In this document: positions 43,318 through 52,663 of the stretch, in pieces
Numbering within the stretch: position 1 is the first letter of the stretch
Layout: every line of letters begins with the position of its first letter
From: Pseudoalteromonas phenolica
Lineage (GTDB): Bacteria; Pseudomonadota; Gammaproteobacteria; Enterobacterales; Alteromonadaceae
DNA length: 64,000 nt
Direction of reading: 5' to 3'
Assembly: GCF_001444405.1 (NCBI RefSeq)
Contig: NZ_CP013187.1
Location: 496,001 to 560,000 of the forward strand
Notes under the pieces: model-generated
What the model saw: only the letters and a program-made list of their open reading frames with translations
Database searches by the model: none
Told to the model about the DNA's origin: nothing
Translations under genes and position numbers: made by a program

Positions 43318-44796
43318 ATGAAAAATACAGACAGCGTCGTGGCGCAACCACAAATCAATTTAGATATTAACAAACTGACTCCGAGTATTCCCCACATCCC
43401 ATTTAACAGCGAAGACGGACAGCTGTTTTTTTGGGGGGAGGATTACCACCTAATTATCGAATCTCTATCAAAGAAATATGGTGATATCTACTCGGTTGAA
43501 ACAGCCAAGGGCAATTTGGTGGTATTAAACGGCTATCAATACATTAAAGAAGCATTGGTTACACAAAATGACGTGTTCAATGTACGAGCCGATTATAAAA
43601 TTCTTCAGGTGGCACCACAAAAGCACTTTTTAGAGCTAGAAGCTGGCGAGCCTTGGCAGGTACACCGTAAGGTGTTTGCCCATGCCATGCGTGAATATTT
43701 TGCCACGCGCTGGGATAGCATTGAGCAATGGATGACCACTGAGATTGAAGATATCGCAGCGGTATGGCAAGCCGACGAGGGCAAGCCATTTGACCCAAAT
43801 CGCGAAGTATCGATTAAGCTTGCTAGCTTTTTACACAAGGTCATGTTTGATGATCGATTTGGTGAGTTTGAAAAAGGTCTGTTTGACGAGAAAAGCTTAA
43901 GTTGGTTACCAAATGGTTTTATTAACAGCACGCGTTACGAGTTGATGCCTACTGAACTACAAGAGAAATATTACGCTCAGTATGGTGATGCGATTGAAAA
44001 ATTTAGCGGCAACCTAAACGCCCTTGATCAATACGTGTCATTCAATGTTGATCGTCGTAAAGCCGATTATAAACCGGGCGAGTATCGTGATTTATGTGAT
44101 TATTTGTTTGCTGCAAATGACAGTGTCGATGAGCAAACGAAAGCCGCTTTGAACATTGATGAAAAAGAAATTGTCATCGGTTCACTGACTCAAGTCGCGG
44201 GAGCTGGTGGCGGTGTTGGTGCATTTGCGATGCGCTGGGCCTTGTTATACTTGGCTGCTTTTCCAAAACAGCAACAGCGAGTACAAAAAGAACTCGATGA
44301 AGTGGTGGGTAAAAACGCGGTGCCATTGAATAAGCACAAAGCGGATCTGCCTTACACACAGGCATTTATTAGTGAGGTATTGCGTCATTGTTCAATTACA
44401 TCTATGCCAGCGGCCAACTATGCAACCAGCAAAGACACGTTATTAGACGGTTATTTTCTTGCCGAAGGCACGCCATTGGTGATTAATAATTACAGTATTA
44501 CCCGAGATGAAACGCTGTGGGAAAACCCGCATGAATTTATGCCTGAACGCTTTTTAGATGAAGATGGCGAGTTGAGCAAAAAACAATTGGGTAAAGCTTT
44601 CCCATTTGGTTTAGGTCAGCGCCGCTGCTTGGGTGAACATTTTGGTAAGTACATCATTCATACCTTGTTTGCTCAGTTAGCGCATAAGTTTGAATTTAGT
44701 CTGCCTGAAGGGAAGCAAGCAAATCTTAAAGCGATTTCAGGGGTGTTTTTAGTACCTGAAGAAGTCGAAATCGTGGCTAAATCGCGCAACGCCTAA
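43318..44796 (+). CDS. bmp7: Bmp7: cytochrome P450 coupling enzyme
   Basis: A 492-residue P450 with heme ligand Cys437 in FPFGLGQRRCLGEHF, the ExxR pair Glu353/Arg356 (SEVLRH) and the PERF segment MPERFLDEDG. In the bmp pathway it joins bromophenols and bromopyrroles (biphenyls, bipyrroles, diphenyl ethers, pentabromopseudilin), with electrons from Bmp9/Bmp10. The I-helix stretch AGAGGGVGAF (295-304) lacks the usual acid-threonine pair, which suits radical coupling more than oxygen insertion. A strong terminator follows. Confidence 0.93.
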   Translation: MKNTDSVVAQPQINLDINKLTPSIPHIPFNSEDGQLFFWGEDYHLIIESLSKKYGDIYSVETAKGNLVVLNGYQYIKEALVTQNDVFNVRADYKILQVAPQKHFLELEAGEPWQVHRKVFAHAMREYFATRWDSIEQWMTTEIEDIAAVWQADEGKPFDPNREVSIKLASFLHKVMFDDRFGEFEKGLFDEKSLSWLPNGFINSTRYELMPTELQEKYYAQYGDAIEKFSGNLNALDQYVSFNVDRRKADYKPGEYRDLCDYLFAANDSVDEQTKAALNIDEKEIVIGSLTQVAGAGGGVGAFAMRWALLYLAAFPKQQQRVQKELDEVVGKNAVPLNKHKADLPYTQAFISEVLRHCSITSMPAANYATSKDTLLDGYFLAEGTPLVINNYSITRDETLWENPHEFMPERFLDEDGELSKKQLGKAFPFGLGQRRCLGEHFGKYIIHTLFAQLAHKFEFSLPEGKQANLKAISGVFLVPEEVEIVAKSRNA

Positions 44797-44808
44797 TTAT
44801 ACATACAT

Positions 44809-44845
44809 AAAAGGCCGTGAACTTAAAAAGTACGCGGCCTTTTTA
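44809..44845 (+). terminator. Rho-independent terminator of bmp1-7
   Basis: AAAAGGCCG and CGGCCTTTTT form a strong stem with a ~16-nt loop and a T-run, 13 bp after bmp7. The inverted sequence also starts with A residues, so it could work on both strands. Confidence 0.88.
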
Positions 44846-44937
44846 TGAATTAAGTTTTTATTTTATATTTAACAAAATTGTAACGTTGAGTTTTTATTCT
44901 ATTCTAAGTAATTGATGTTTTTACTTAAGGAAAGAAT

Positions 44938-45909
44938 ATGAACAATAATAAATGGCTTTTTGCCCCGCTACTGCTGAGCGCAGCCTCGGCTTTTGCACTA
45001 CCACAGTGCCCGCAACCACATTTGATGGAGCAGCGTTTTGAAGCGCCCAGCTTTGAAACCGGTAAATATACAAACTGGTCAAATCGTTTTATTACTTGGC
45101 TGCCAAGCTTTCATATGATCCACGATGAAATTGTCGCTGTAGGTAAGCCTGTTACTGTAACTGCTAAGTTTGATTACGGCAGTGTGGCGCATAAAGACTT
45201 AGAGTTTGAAACAGTGAAGTTTTATATTCGTGGTCAAAATGATGCACAGTGGCAATATGTATCGACAGCGACCACAAACAGCGATGGCAAAGCGACTTTA
45301 TCTTTACCAGGCATGTCTGCAGGCCAATACCGTATTTATGCGGGCGTTCCAGCCGATGGCTCTGGCACAGAAGGTTTCTTGACGGTCGTAGAGCCAAATA
45401 CAGAAGCGGTATTATTCGACATTGATGGCACATTAACAGAGTCTGATGCCGAGCAAATTGGTGATTACACAGGCATAGATTATGCTGATGCAAAGGATGA
45501 GGCTTATACCTTAGCGCGTAGCTATTTGGATTTAGGTTATCAGCCTATTTATCTGACTGCGCGTGTTTATTGGTATGCCAAAGGTACGCGTAAGTGGCTA
45601 TCTTGGATGGGCTTGCCTCAAGGTTATCTGCGCACATCGTTGAGCAATGAAACCAGTTTATTCCGTACTGCTGAGTACAAGACAGAACAGATTAATCAGC
45701 TGGAAGCGAACGGCATTAAAATTGTGCGTGCTTATGGCAATGCAAAAACGGATGCCGAAGCATTTATCAAATCTGGGTTGAGTGCATCTCAAAGCTTTAC
45801 CATAGGTAAAGATGCGGGTCATTATGGCACAACGCCGATTTTAAATAACAGTTACGCAGATCATATTGCGACTCACGTCAGCAACTTCCCTAACGCGAAT
45901 TGCCAGTAA
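44938..45909 (+). CDS. Secreted LNS2/lipin-like phosphatase
   Basis: 323 residues. A Sec signal peptide (1-20) is followed by a beta-sandwich-like domain (~40-150) and a HAD-fold domain of the lipin LNS2 type. The HAD motif is VLFDIDGTLTESD (Asp161, Asp163), and LGYQPIYLTARVYWYAKGTR carries the Thr motif II. Lipins dephosphorylate phosphatidic acid; eukaryotic LNS2 also occurs in PI-transfer proteins without activity. Both HAD aspartates are present, so activity is plausible. Export, and the secreted phospholipase C next door, suggest a role in breaking down environmental phospholipids. Confidence 0.82.
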   Translation: MNNNKWLFAPLLLSAASAFALPQCPQPHLMEQRFEAPSFETGKYTNWSNRFITWLPSFHMIHDEIVAVGKPVTVTAKFDYGSVAHKDLEFETVKFYIRGQNDAQWQYVSTATTNSDGKATLSLPGMSAGQYRIYAGVPADGSGTEGFLTVVEPNTEAVLFDIDGTLTESDAEQIGDYTGIDYADAKDEAYTLARSYLDLGYQPIYLTARVYWYAKGTRKWLSWMGLPQGYLRTSLSNETSLFRTAEYKTEQINQLEANGIKIVRAYGNAKTDAEAFIKSGLSASQSFTIGKDAGHYGTTPILNNSYADHIATHVSNFPNANCQ

Positions 45910-45923
45910 TCTTTTACTCACTC

Positions 45924-45957
45924 CAGCCCTAAGTTCCCCCAACCGCTTAGGGCTGTT
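45924..45957 (+). terminator. Hairpin after the LNS2-like gene
   Basis: CAGCCCTAAG and CTTAGGGCTG form a perfect 10-bp stem with a 12-nt loop, 14 bp past the stop. The T-run is poor (GTTATC). Confidence 0.65.
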
Positions 45958-46102
45958 ATCAAAAAACGCTACTGATTCCATTTAAACTTTTATTAACATA
46001 GTTGTAACTTTAAAGTTTTAGCTCTACTATGCGCGTGATTTTTTATTGGCTTAAGGAAATGAGCTGTAAAAAGCTTATTAAGCCTGTTTTATAAGGAAAA
46101 TT

Positions 46103-47788
46103 ATGAATATCAAAAAACTGAGTATTAGTCTTGCACTGCTAGGTGCGACGTCAGCAAGTGCGTTCACGCAACTAGGTGGCGGTGGCATCATGCCAATGGG
46201 TCACGAATGGCTCACACGTACCGCGGCACTGGAGTTACTAGACCAAGAGCACATCATTCAAACTGATCCTAATGATCCTCGATACCACTGGCAGCAAGGG
46301 CTGGCGAAGCGCACTGACTTAACTGCTGCGTATGATGAAGTACAGCGCATACAAGCTAAAAGTAATGACAATTCGAGTTACCAACCTAAGTATGATGATA
46401 TCTATGCAGCTATTGTGGGCGAACGCTGGGTGGACATTGCTGGGTTTAATGTGACGAATGCGAGTACGGATCCGACTGGACCAAACTGCTTTAGTGCTAT
46501 TTCGCAAGAACCTGCCGATCTTCAACAAGATCACTTTATGCGTCGTTATGATGACATAGGTGGTCAAGGAGGTGTAGATGCCGCTTACCGAGGTCAAAAA
46601 CGCTTTATTGAACACTTTGTTAATGCCGCAATGGCAGAGCAAAAACGCATTCAAGTGTGGGATGGTGGAGGTTATTCAGCTAAAACAGAAGTGGATCATA
46701 ACTATTTTTTGTTTGGTCGAGCGGTGCACTTATTCCAAGACTCATTTAGCCCGGAGCACACAGTACGTTTACCAGCGGATAACTACGAAAAAGTATGGCA
46801 AGTAAAAGCCTATTTATGTTCAGAAGGTGCAGAGCAGCACACACATGACACTAAAGATGTGCTCGATTTCAGTAGTGGTGATGTGATCTGGCAAGAAAAT
46901 ACTCGCCTTGATTCAGGGTGGGATTCATATTCTGCAAGTAATATGAAGCCTGTTGCATTGGTAGCATTAGAGGCAAGCAAAGACTTGTGGGCGGCATTTA
47001 TCCGTACTATGGCCGTAGACAAAAACGCACGTGAAGCTTACGCAAGGCAAGAAGCACAAACCTTGGTCGACAATTGGTTGTCGTTTGATGAACAAGCGAT
47101 GCTTGCATGGTATGACAACCAGCAACATAGAGATCATACCTATGTACTCGCCCCGGGTGAAACTGGAACAGGCAAAACACTTGAAGCCTGTATGGGTGAA
47201 TTAAATGTAGGCACAACCAATCAAGCTGAGCGTGTTGCGCAATTAGATGCTGAGCGTCGTCAGTGCTTATATAACATTGAAGCAGAACCCGGATACGCAG
47301 ATCTGTACGATGATTATATGGGAATGCCGTATAACTGGCGCTGGAAGTCACTTACTTGGCAAACACCACCAAACGACTGGCAACCGACTAAGCAGCAAGC
47401 TGACAGTGGCGAAGCGGTTGTGATCAAGTCAGCTGTAGATGGTAAGGCGTTGTCAGTATCGGCTTTAAACAACAATGAGCGTTTAACCACAGCGCAGAAT
47501 AACCCTGTGGAGTGGCTCAAAGTACCTGCAAGTGAGGGGCGTTACTATTTACGAAGTCGCCAAGCACCTGCATTGTTCTTTAGCTATAGTGGGTCTTCAT
47601 CAGGATATGGCAAATTATGGAATTCGCCAAAACAGGCGGAGTACGAGTTTGTTTATCAAGGAGGCGTTTGGAATATTAAAAATACTTATTGGCAACAGTA
47701 TTTTTGGTATAACCAAGATAAGCAGCGTCCTCAACTAACCTCGACAGGTAGTGCAGATAAACAGCACTCAAAGTGGATTTTAGAGTAG
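46103..47788 (+). CDS. Secreted zinc-dependent phospholipase C
   Basis: 561 residues. The signal peptide (1-20) ends at ASA. The catalytic domain resembles the PlcC/CegC1 zinc metallophospholipase C group: His34 in MGHEWLTR, the HLFQDSFSPEH zinc motif near 215, and VDHNYFLFGRAVH just before it. The last ~150 residues look like a beta-trefoil or lectin-type domain (repeated LSVSALNNNERLTTAQNN-like units) that may bind glycans or membranes. It should hydrolyse phosphatidylcholine-type lipids outside the cell. It is preceded by the secreted LNS2-like phosphatase gene, which has its own hairpin. Confidence 0.8.
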   Translation: MNIKKLSISLALLGATSASAFTQLGGGGIMPMGHEWLTRTAALELLDQEHIIQTDPNDPRYHWQQGLAKRTDLTAAYDEVQRIQAKSNDNSSYQPKYDDIYAAIVGERWVDIAGFNVTNASTDPTGPNCFSAISQEPADLQQDHFMRRYDDIGGQGGVDAAYRGQKRFIEHFVNAAMAEQKRIQVWDGGGYSAKTEVDHNYFLFGRAVHLFQDSFSPEHTVRLPADNYEKVWQVKAYLCSEGAEQHTHDTKDVLDFSSGDVIWQENTRLDSGWDSYSASNMKPVALVALEASKDLWAAFIRTMAVDKNAREAYARQEAQTLVDNWLSFDEQAMLAWYDNQQHRDHTYVLAPGETGTGKTLEACMGELNVGTTNQAERVAQLDAERRQCLYNIEAEPGYADLYDDYMGMPYNWRWKSLTWQTPPNDWQPTKQQADSGEAVVIKSAVDGKALSVSALNNNERLTTAQNNPVEWLKVPASEGRYYLRSRQAPALFFSYSGSSSGYGKLWNSPKQAEYEFVYQGGVWNIKNTYWQQYFWYNQDKQRPQLTSTGSADKQHSKWILE

Positions 47789-47831
47789 TTTTATTTATTT
47801 TTTTAAAAACTAGCTAAATACCTAGAGGTTT

Positions 47832-47864
47832 AAAAAGGCACGAAACTAATAAGCGTGCCTTTTT
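47832..47864. terminator. Bidirectional terminator between phospholipase and TonB receptor genes
   Basis: AAAAAGGCACG and CGTGCCTTTTT are perfect inverted repeats with a ~12-nt loop, between two converging genes. A-runs and T-runs on both sides allow use on either strand. Confidence 0.88.
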
Positions 47865-47881
47865 CAGGCGAAAAAGATCTG

Positions 47882-50005
47882 TTAGAACTGGCCGCTCAAT
47901 AGTAATGTAAATCGCGGTGAGCGTTCAAAGCGACGGTCTTCATACTGTAAAATGCTATTTTCAGTAAATAAGCCATCGTAACGAGTTCTGATATTTCTTG
48001 ATTTTCGGCTCAGTAAGCGATCGCCTTTAAGCGTTAACTTTAAGTTTGATGGTAGCTTATAATTTACTTCCATTCTTGCCCATAGCTTATTGTCTAATGT
48101 ACTGGTGTAGTCAAAGCGAGCAAAGGGTGAGATGCTTCTATCTTGTAAGGTCATACTCCAATCAAGGTTTTCGATAGGCCCTGTTTGATTGATTTTAATT
48201 TGCCATTCGTTATCGCTTAGTCTCGCTATTTTGTTGTCCTGACCTGTAAATGGGTCACGCATATCACTGTCACGCCAAGTGTAACTGACACTAACCATAG
48301 TATTTTTTAGGCCAATAGGGTCGAGGCCAAAATCAGTCTCAAGTTTCACACCATATTCTTTCGCGTTATCAACATTACCTTCACCTGAATAGCTCACTAA
48401 TGGGATCTCAACAATGAGATCAGTGATCTTATGGTAATACGGTGTCAGAGTCAGACTACCTGAAGTTGCTTGCCACTGTCGCTCAAAACTTACAGACAAC
48501 TCGTCTCTGACTTCTGGGCGTAAGTTAGGGTTGGTTTCTTCTAATCGCTGCTCTTCTCGGTTAAAGCGAGGCACAAAGTCATTTAATCTCAATTGGCTCA
48601 CTGTTCGCTCTAAATTGGTACGTAATTGAATGGCGTCACTTAAATCATGGCGTAAGTTAATACGTGGTTTTAAGTAATTAAATGAACGGGTTGAGCCACT
48701 GGTTGCTTGCTCAAAGGTATCGGTTTGCAGGCTAAAATCAGTAGCAACATCCAGTTTTGAATACTCGTAAACCAAAGAAGCCTGTAGGTTAGTAGCTTGT
48801 GATATTGAATAGTTATAGTGACTAAAGCCTTCATAGCGGGTTTCTTTGATGTCATTAAGTTCAGTCGAATGATAAACACCATCTTGGTTGTCAATAAACT
48901 GCAGGTTCTCATCGAGCTTATTAATAGCTAGTTCAACGCCAGAATCGAAGCTATGTTGCTGGTTGAGTGTGTATTTCCAACTGCCTCTCACGACGCTTTC
49001 TGATTCTCTGTAAAGTCGAGGGAGTTGATATCCCGCCGTAGTGCTGTCATCGCCATTGATAATGGTTTGCCAAAGTTGATCGTTGGCTTTACTGCGGTTT
49101 TCGATAAATAGCAGCTTTAAGCTGTTTTTGTCGTTAATTTTATGACTGATATCTCCGCCAATTTCCCATTCTCGTAGGCCCCAATCAAATGTCAGGTTAT
49201 CCGCCGTTGTGGTGTTATCTGCAAGTTGAATGTAGGTCGAGTCAAAGTCGCTATCCAGATAGATTTTTTTATACATGCTGTTCAGCGTCATAGAGGTGTT
49301 GTTAGCGTGCTTGTAACTGAGCTTGTTGCTGAATATGTCTTCACGGAACCAATTTTTACGAACACGCTTGTAGTGTTTTGTCGGCTCATTGTCGGCAGAG
49401 CTAAACAGCTCATTGATTTTTATTTTTGTAGGGTAGAGCTTTCTTTCAAAACCAAAGCGATACGTTAAATCGCCTTCACCACCACTTAGTACTAAAGAGC
49501 CTAATGGTTTACCTTGCATAGAGTCTGTTTTCGTGATCCCTATATTCCATAATACCGCGGTGCTGATGTCATCTTTAAGCATAACATTGATGATTAAACC
49601 GTTACTTTGTACATCAAGACCAGATACCGACCCTCTGATCAGCTCAATGTAATCAACATCTTTGGCTTGAATGTTATCAATTTCACTTTTTATGCTATTG
49701 CCTTTACCTGATACGCGTTGTCGATTAATTAATATTTGTTCGCCTGTCGAGCCAAAGCCTCGGGTTTCATTGTTATTATTCATGGCCAACAGCAGGTTAT
49801 TGGCTCCTGGAATTTTTTCTAAGATATCGCGCAGGTTTTGTGGTGAAAATGGCGTGAAGAAACCCTCGTCGTAGGTATCGATGTTAGCGGCTGTGTTGTT
49901 GCTTACATCATCATTGGCACAGCTTGCTTGGCTGTTAAAAAACAAAGTCAATGCAGTTGCAACCGCACTTAATTTTAAAAGACGAGATGTGAAAAGGCGT
50001 TTCAT
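47882..50005 (-). CDS. TonB-dependent receptor
   Basis: 707 residues from ATG 50005 (MKRLFTSRLLK, with GAGGGAAA upstream); a start 30 bp earlier gives a poorer signal peptide. Signal peptide ~1-32, plug domain ~45-165 (ILEKIPGANNLLLAMNNNNE, then VDYIELIRGSVSGLDVQSNG), and a 22-strand beta-barrel to the C-terminal aromatic strand RFTLLLSGQF. The substrate is unknown; there is no siderophore or vitamin B12 gene nearby. A response regulator and kinase diverge from it across 160 bp and may control it. Confidence 0.88.
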   Translation of the reverse strand: MKRLFTSRLLKLSAVATALTLFFNSQASCANDDVSNNTAANIDTYDEGFFTPFSPQNLRDILEKIPGANNLLLAMNNNNETRGFGSTGEQILINRQRVSGKGNSIKSEIDNIQAKDVDYIELIRGSVSGLDVQSNGLIINVMLKDDISTAVLWNIGITKTDSMQGKPLGSLVLSGGEGDLTYRFGFERKLYPTKIKINELFSSADNEPTKHYKRVRKNWFREDIFSNKLSYKHANNTSMTLNSMYKKIYLDSDFDSTYIQLADNTTTADNLTFDWGLREWEIGGDISHKINDKNSLKLLFIENRSKANDQLWQTIINGDDSTTAGYQLPRLYRESESVVRGSWKYTLNQQHSFDSGVELAINKLDENLQFIDNQDGVYHSTELNDIKETRYEGFSHYNYSISQATNLQASLVYEYSKLDVATDFSLQTDTFEQATSGSTRSFNYLKPRINLRHDLSDAIQLRTNLERTVSQLRLNDFVPRFNREEQRLEETNPNLRPEVRDELSVSFERQWQATSGSLTLTPYYHKITDLIVEIPLVSYSGEGNVDNAKEYGVKLETDFGLDPIGLKNTMVSVSYTWRDSDMRDPFTGQDNKIARLSDNEWQIKINQTGPIENLDWSMTLQDRSISPFARFDYTSTLDNKLWARMEVNYKLPSNLKLTLKGDRLLSRKSRNIRTRYDGLFTENSILQYEDRRFERSPRFTLLLSGQF

Positions 50006-50167
50006 GATATTTCCCTCAATGGCGTTTGAGCTCATATTAGGAAAGCGAGTAAAGGTAAAATAGGCACAAAAAGTAAAACTCTGAGTAGGATTTTTTTACA
50101 AAAGTTTACTTAAGAAAATGTAAGGGCTGGGGTAGGGTAACGCGTGTGTAAAAAGGAGTATTGAATT

Positions 50168-50869
50168 ATGAGCATCAAACCTAAATTGTTAATCGTGGAA
50201 GACGAAGCCAGCATTTTACGCGGCTTGACCGACTTATTTATTTTCCATGGTTTTGAGGTCGACAGTGAAATGGATGGCAAGCAAGGCTTAGAAACCGCGT
50301 TGCAAGGTCATTATCATTGTGTGATTTTAGATGTGATGCTGCCGAGTATGAATGGTTTTGAGATCTGTAATGCGCTACGACAACACTCGCAAAGCCAAGC
50401 GATTTTGATGCTAACCGCCAAAAACAGTGAAGAAGATATTATCAACGGCCTGACTCTGGGGGCTGATGATTATTTAGCTAAACCATTTTCGACGTCAGAG
50501 CTGGTATTAAGGGTTAAAGCCTTGGTACGTCGTTCAGGGTGGAGCCCCGAAGACAGTAAGCTAACCATTTGCGATCAAGTGGAGATCTGCACCCAGAGTT
50601 TAACAGGCCAATCGTTTAACCAAACTGTGCGCTATACCCGTCGTGAAGTAGAAATCTTAAATTATCTAAGCCAACAAAAAGCGCCTGTTTCTCGCTGTGA
50701 ACTGTTAAGAGAAGTGTGGGGTTATAAGTCCACCGATCACATAGATACCCGCACGGTAGATATTCATATAGCCAAGTTACGCAAGAAAATTGAACCTGAT
50801 CCTAAAGCGCCAAAATACCTAGTGACCCTGCGTGGCGAAGGGTATCAATTATTCGGGCAGGTTTCTTGA
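50168..50869 (+). CDS. OmpR-family response regulator
   Basis: 233 residues. The receiver domain has VEDEASI acidic residues, phospho-acceptor Asp in VILDVMLPSMNG (~58) and Lys in LAKPF (~109). The C-terminal winged helix (~135-230) includes YTRREVEILNYL and DTRTVDIHIAKLRKKIEPDP. Its stop overlaps the kinase ATG (TGATG), so the two are coupled. The divergent TonB receptor gene is a likely target, by position. Confidence 0.93.
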   Translation: MSIKPKLLIVEDEASILRGLTDLFIFHGFEVDSEMDGKQGLETALQGHYHCVILDVMLPSMNGFEICNALRQHSQSQAILMLTAKNSEEDIINGLTLGADDYLAKPFSTSELVLRVKALVRRSGWSPEDSKLTICDQVEICTQSLTGQSFNQTVRYTRREVEILNYLSQQKAPVSRCELLREVWGYKSTDHIDTRTVDIHIAKLRKKIEPDPKAPKYLVTLRGEGYQLFGQVS

Positions 50870-52614
50870 TGAAAGCATTCTTAAAACCTTCTCCTTTACT
50901 CAATTATCAACAGCGTTTAAAAAGGCTAAGAATTTTCACACTGAGCTTTTTTTTGCTGCTGTTTATTCCGGTGTCATTGGTTTGTGTGTTTGTGTTTCAG
51001 CAATTCGAGCAAGAGCAAATTGTTAAATACCAAAAACATGCCACTAAGCTCAGCGACATCATTAATAAACGGCTATTTAAACAGGCGATTATCACGAACT
51101 CGGTTTCTCCCACAGAGTTTGATTATTACCAGTATGCTTACAACCCAGATACCAACAAGGTCACGCGACAAGTATCTCCACTTGCAGATCCAGAAAGTTT
51201 TCAACGTTATGAAGGTCTGGTAGGTTTCTTTCAGATTGATGCGCAAGGGCGTTTTAATAGCCCTATGTGGCCAGATGTGATTGAAGCTGATGATGTTTTC
51301 TCGGAAAAAGAAGCGAAAAAAGACAGCCTCAAAATGGCGCGCGGCTTATACGATATAGTGATGCGTTCAGCGCAAATAAAAACTTTGATTAATAATGGCT
51401 TTATCGTACAGCCTGAAAAATACGAAGTGATAGAAGACGTACCAGATTACTTCATTTTTTATCGTGTGGTGACAGTCAGTGATGAAGTAAAAATGCAGGG
51501 CTATGTGCTAAATAAACAGCGCTATTTACTCGGACTTATTATGGAAGTCATGACCAATAAGCGTCCCAATGCATTTCTCGGATTGACTATCAGTGATAAG
51601 AAAGGTCATGCCGAGGATGCGTTTATTGTTTCCAAGATGCTGAAAAATGGAGATATGGATGTACAGTTACAAGCGTCGTTACCGGCAAAGTTGATGCAAG
51701 TTCACTTGAAAGAAAGTGCTCTACATTGGCCGTTTCCGTCTTATTGTATTTCATTTTCGACTAAAGCGTTTGGGACTAGTAGCCTTGCTTTGTATGGCTT
51801 AGGGTTAATGGGGGTATTATTACTGACCATTGCACTTGGTTGCTATGGTTTTTATGCCTTGGGAAAACGCCAATTAAAGTTAGCCGAGCAACGTTTGAAC
51901 TTTGTCTCGTCCGTGAGTCATGAATTAAAAACCCCACTGACATCCATTCGTATGTATTCAGAAATGCTAAAGTCAGGACAAATTTTATCTGAGCAACATC
52001 GCAGCGATTACTATGAGTTTATTTTTAGTGAGAGTGAGCGTTTATCTCGCCTCATAGATAATATTCTTCAGCTCTCAAAGCTTAGCCAACCTGCCCATAA
52101 TGTTGAGCCAAACTGGGTAAAATTGAGCATTTTAAATGATGTGATCCAATCTAAAGTCTCATCTTTATTAGTTAAAAATGATTTCAAACTCACTATTAAT
52201 CAGCCTTTTGAACAACCAGACAGTGCTTTACTGTGGGTTGATATGGATGCCTTTGCGCAAGTGGTGATCAATATTACTGACAATGCCGTGAAGTTTTTTG
52301 ATCAAGCTAAGATCAATGATGTTGATAGGCAAAAAATCGATTTCAATTTTCATTATTCTAAGCAACAGCCAGAGTTTATTCAGTTGCAAATACGTGATTA
52401 TGGTTTTGGTATTAGTGAAGAGCAGCAAGAAAAGCTGTTTGAGTTGTTTTATCGTGGCGGCAATGAATTAACCCGAGCGACCCAAGGCACGGGAATTGGT
52501 TTGGCTTTGGTTAAAGAACTGATCAATGCCCAGCAAGGTGAAGTGAGTGTAGAGCGTATGTCACCGGGCCTCGCGTTGAATATACGGTTTAAGTTTAAAA
52601 TGGCTGATGCCTAA
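50869..52614 (+). CDS. Membrane sensor histidine kinase
   Basis: 581 residues. Transmembrane helices at ~22-45 and ~305-330 bracket a ~260-residue periplasmic sensor that I do not recognise. The HisKA domain has FVSSVSHELKTPLTSIRMYS (phospho-His), and the HATPase has NITDNAVKFF (N box), DYGFGIS (G1) and GTGIGLALVKEL (G2). I start at the ATG overlapping the regulator's stop. It is the partner of the OmpR-type regulator; the signal is unknown. Confidence 0.92.
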   Translation: MKAFLKPSPLLNYQQRLKRLRIFTLSFFLLLFIPVSLVCVFVFQQFEQEQIVKYQKHATKLSDIINKRLFKQAIITNSVSPTEFDYYQYAYNPDTNKVTRQVSPLADPESFQRYEGLVGFFQIDAQGRFNSPMWPDVIEADDVFSEKEAKKDSLKMARGLYDIVMRSAQIKTLINNGFIVQPEKYEVIEDVPDYFIFYRVVTVSDEVKMQGYVLNKQRYLLGLIMEVMTNKRPNAFLGLTISDKKGHAEDAFIVSKMLKNGDMDVQLQASLPAKLMQVHLKESALHWPFPSYCISFSTKAFGTSSLALYGLGLMGVLLLTIALGCYGFYALGKRQLKLAEQRLNFVSSVSHELKTPLTSIRMYSEMLKSGQILSEQHRSDYYEFIFSESERLSRLIDNILQLSKLSQPAHNVEPNWVKLSILNDVIQSKVSSLLVKNDFKLTINQPFEQPDSALLWVDMDAFAQVVINITDNAVKFFDQAKINDVDRQKIDFNFHYSKQQPEFIQLQIRDYGFGISEEQQEKLFELFYRGGNELTRATQGTGIGLALVKELINAQQGEVSVERMSPGLALNIRFKFKMADA

Positions 52615-52627
52615 TCTTATAACAAAA

Positions 52628-52652
52628 AAGGGCCCTCAAATGAGGGCCCTTT
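52628..52652. terminator. Bidirectional terminator between kinase and decarboxylase genes
   Basis: AAAGGGCCCTCA and TGAGGGCCCTTT are perfect 12-bp inverted repeats with a 1-2 nt loop, between two convergent genes. Confidence 0.85.
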
Positions 52653-52663
52653 GCGTTCACACT

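Noticed and set aside
33623..44796. bmp genes as a new natural-product system
   Set aside because: Gene order and motifs match the described bmp locus of Pseudoalteromonas; interesting but not novel.
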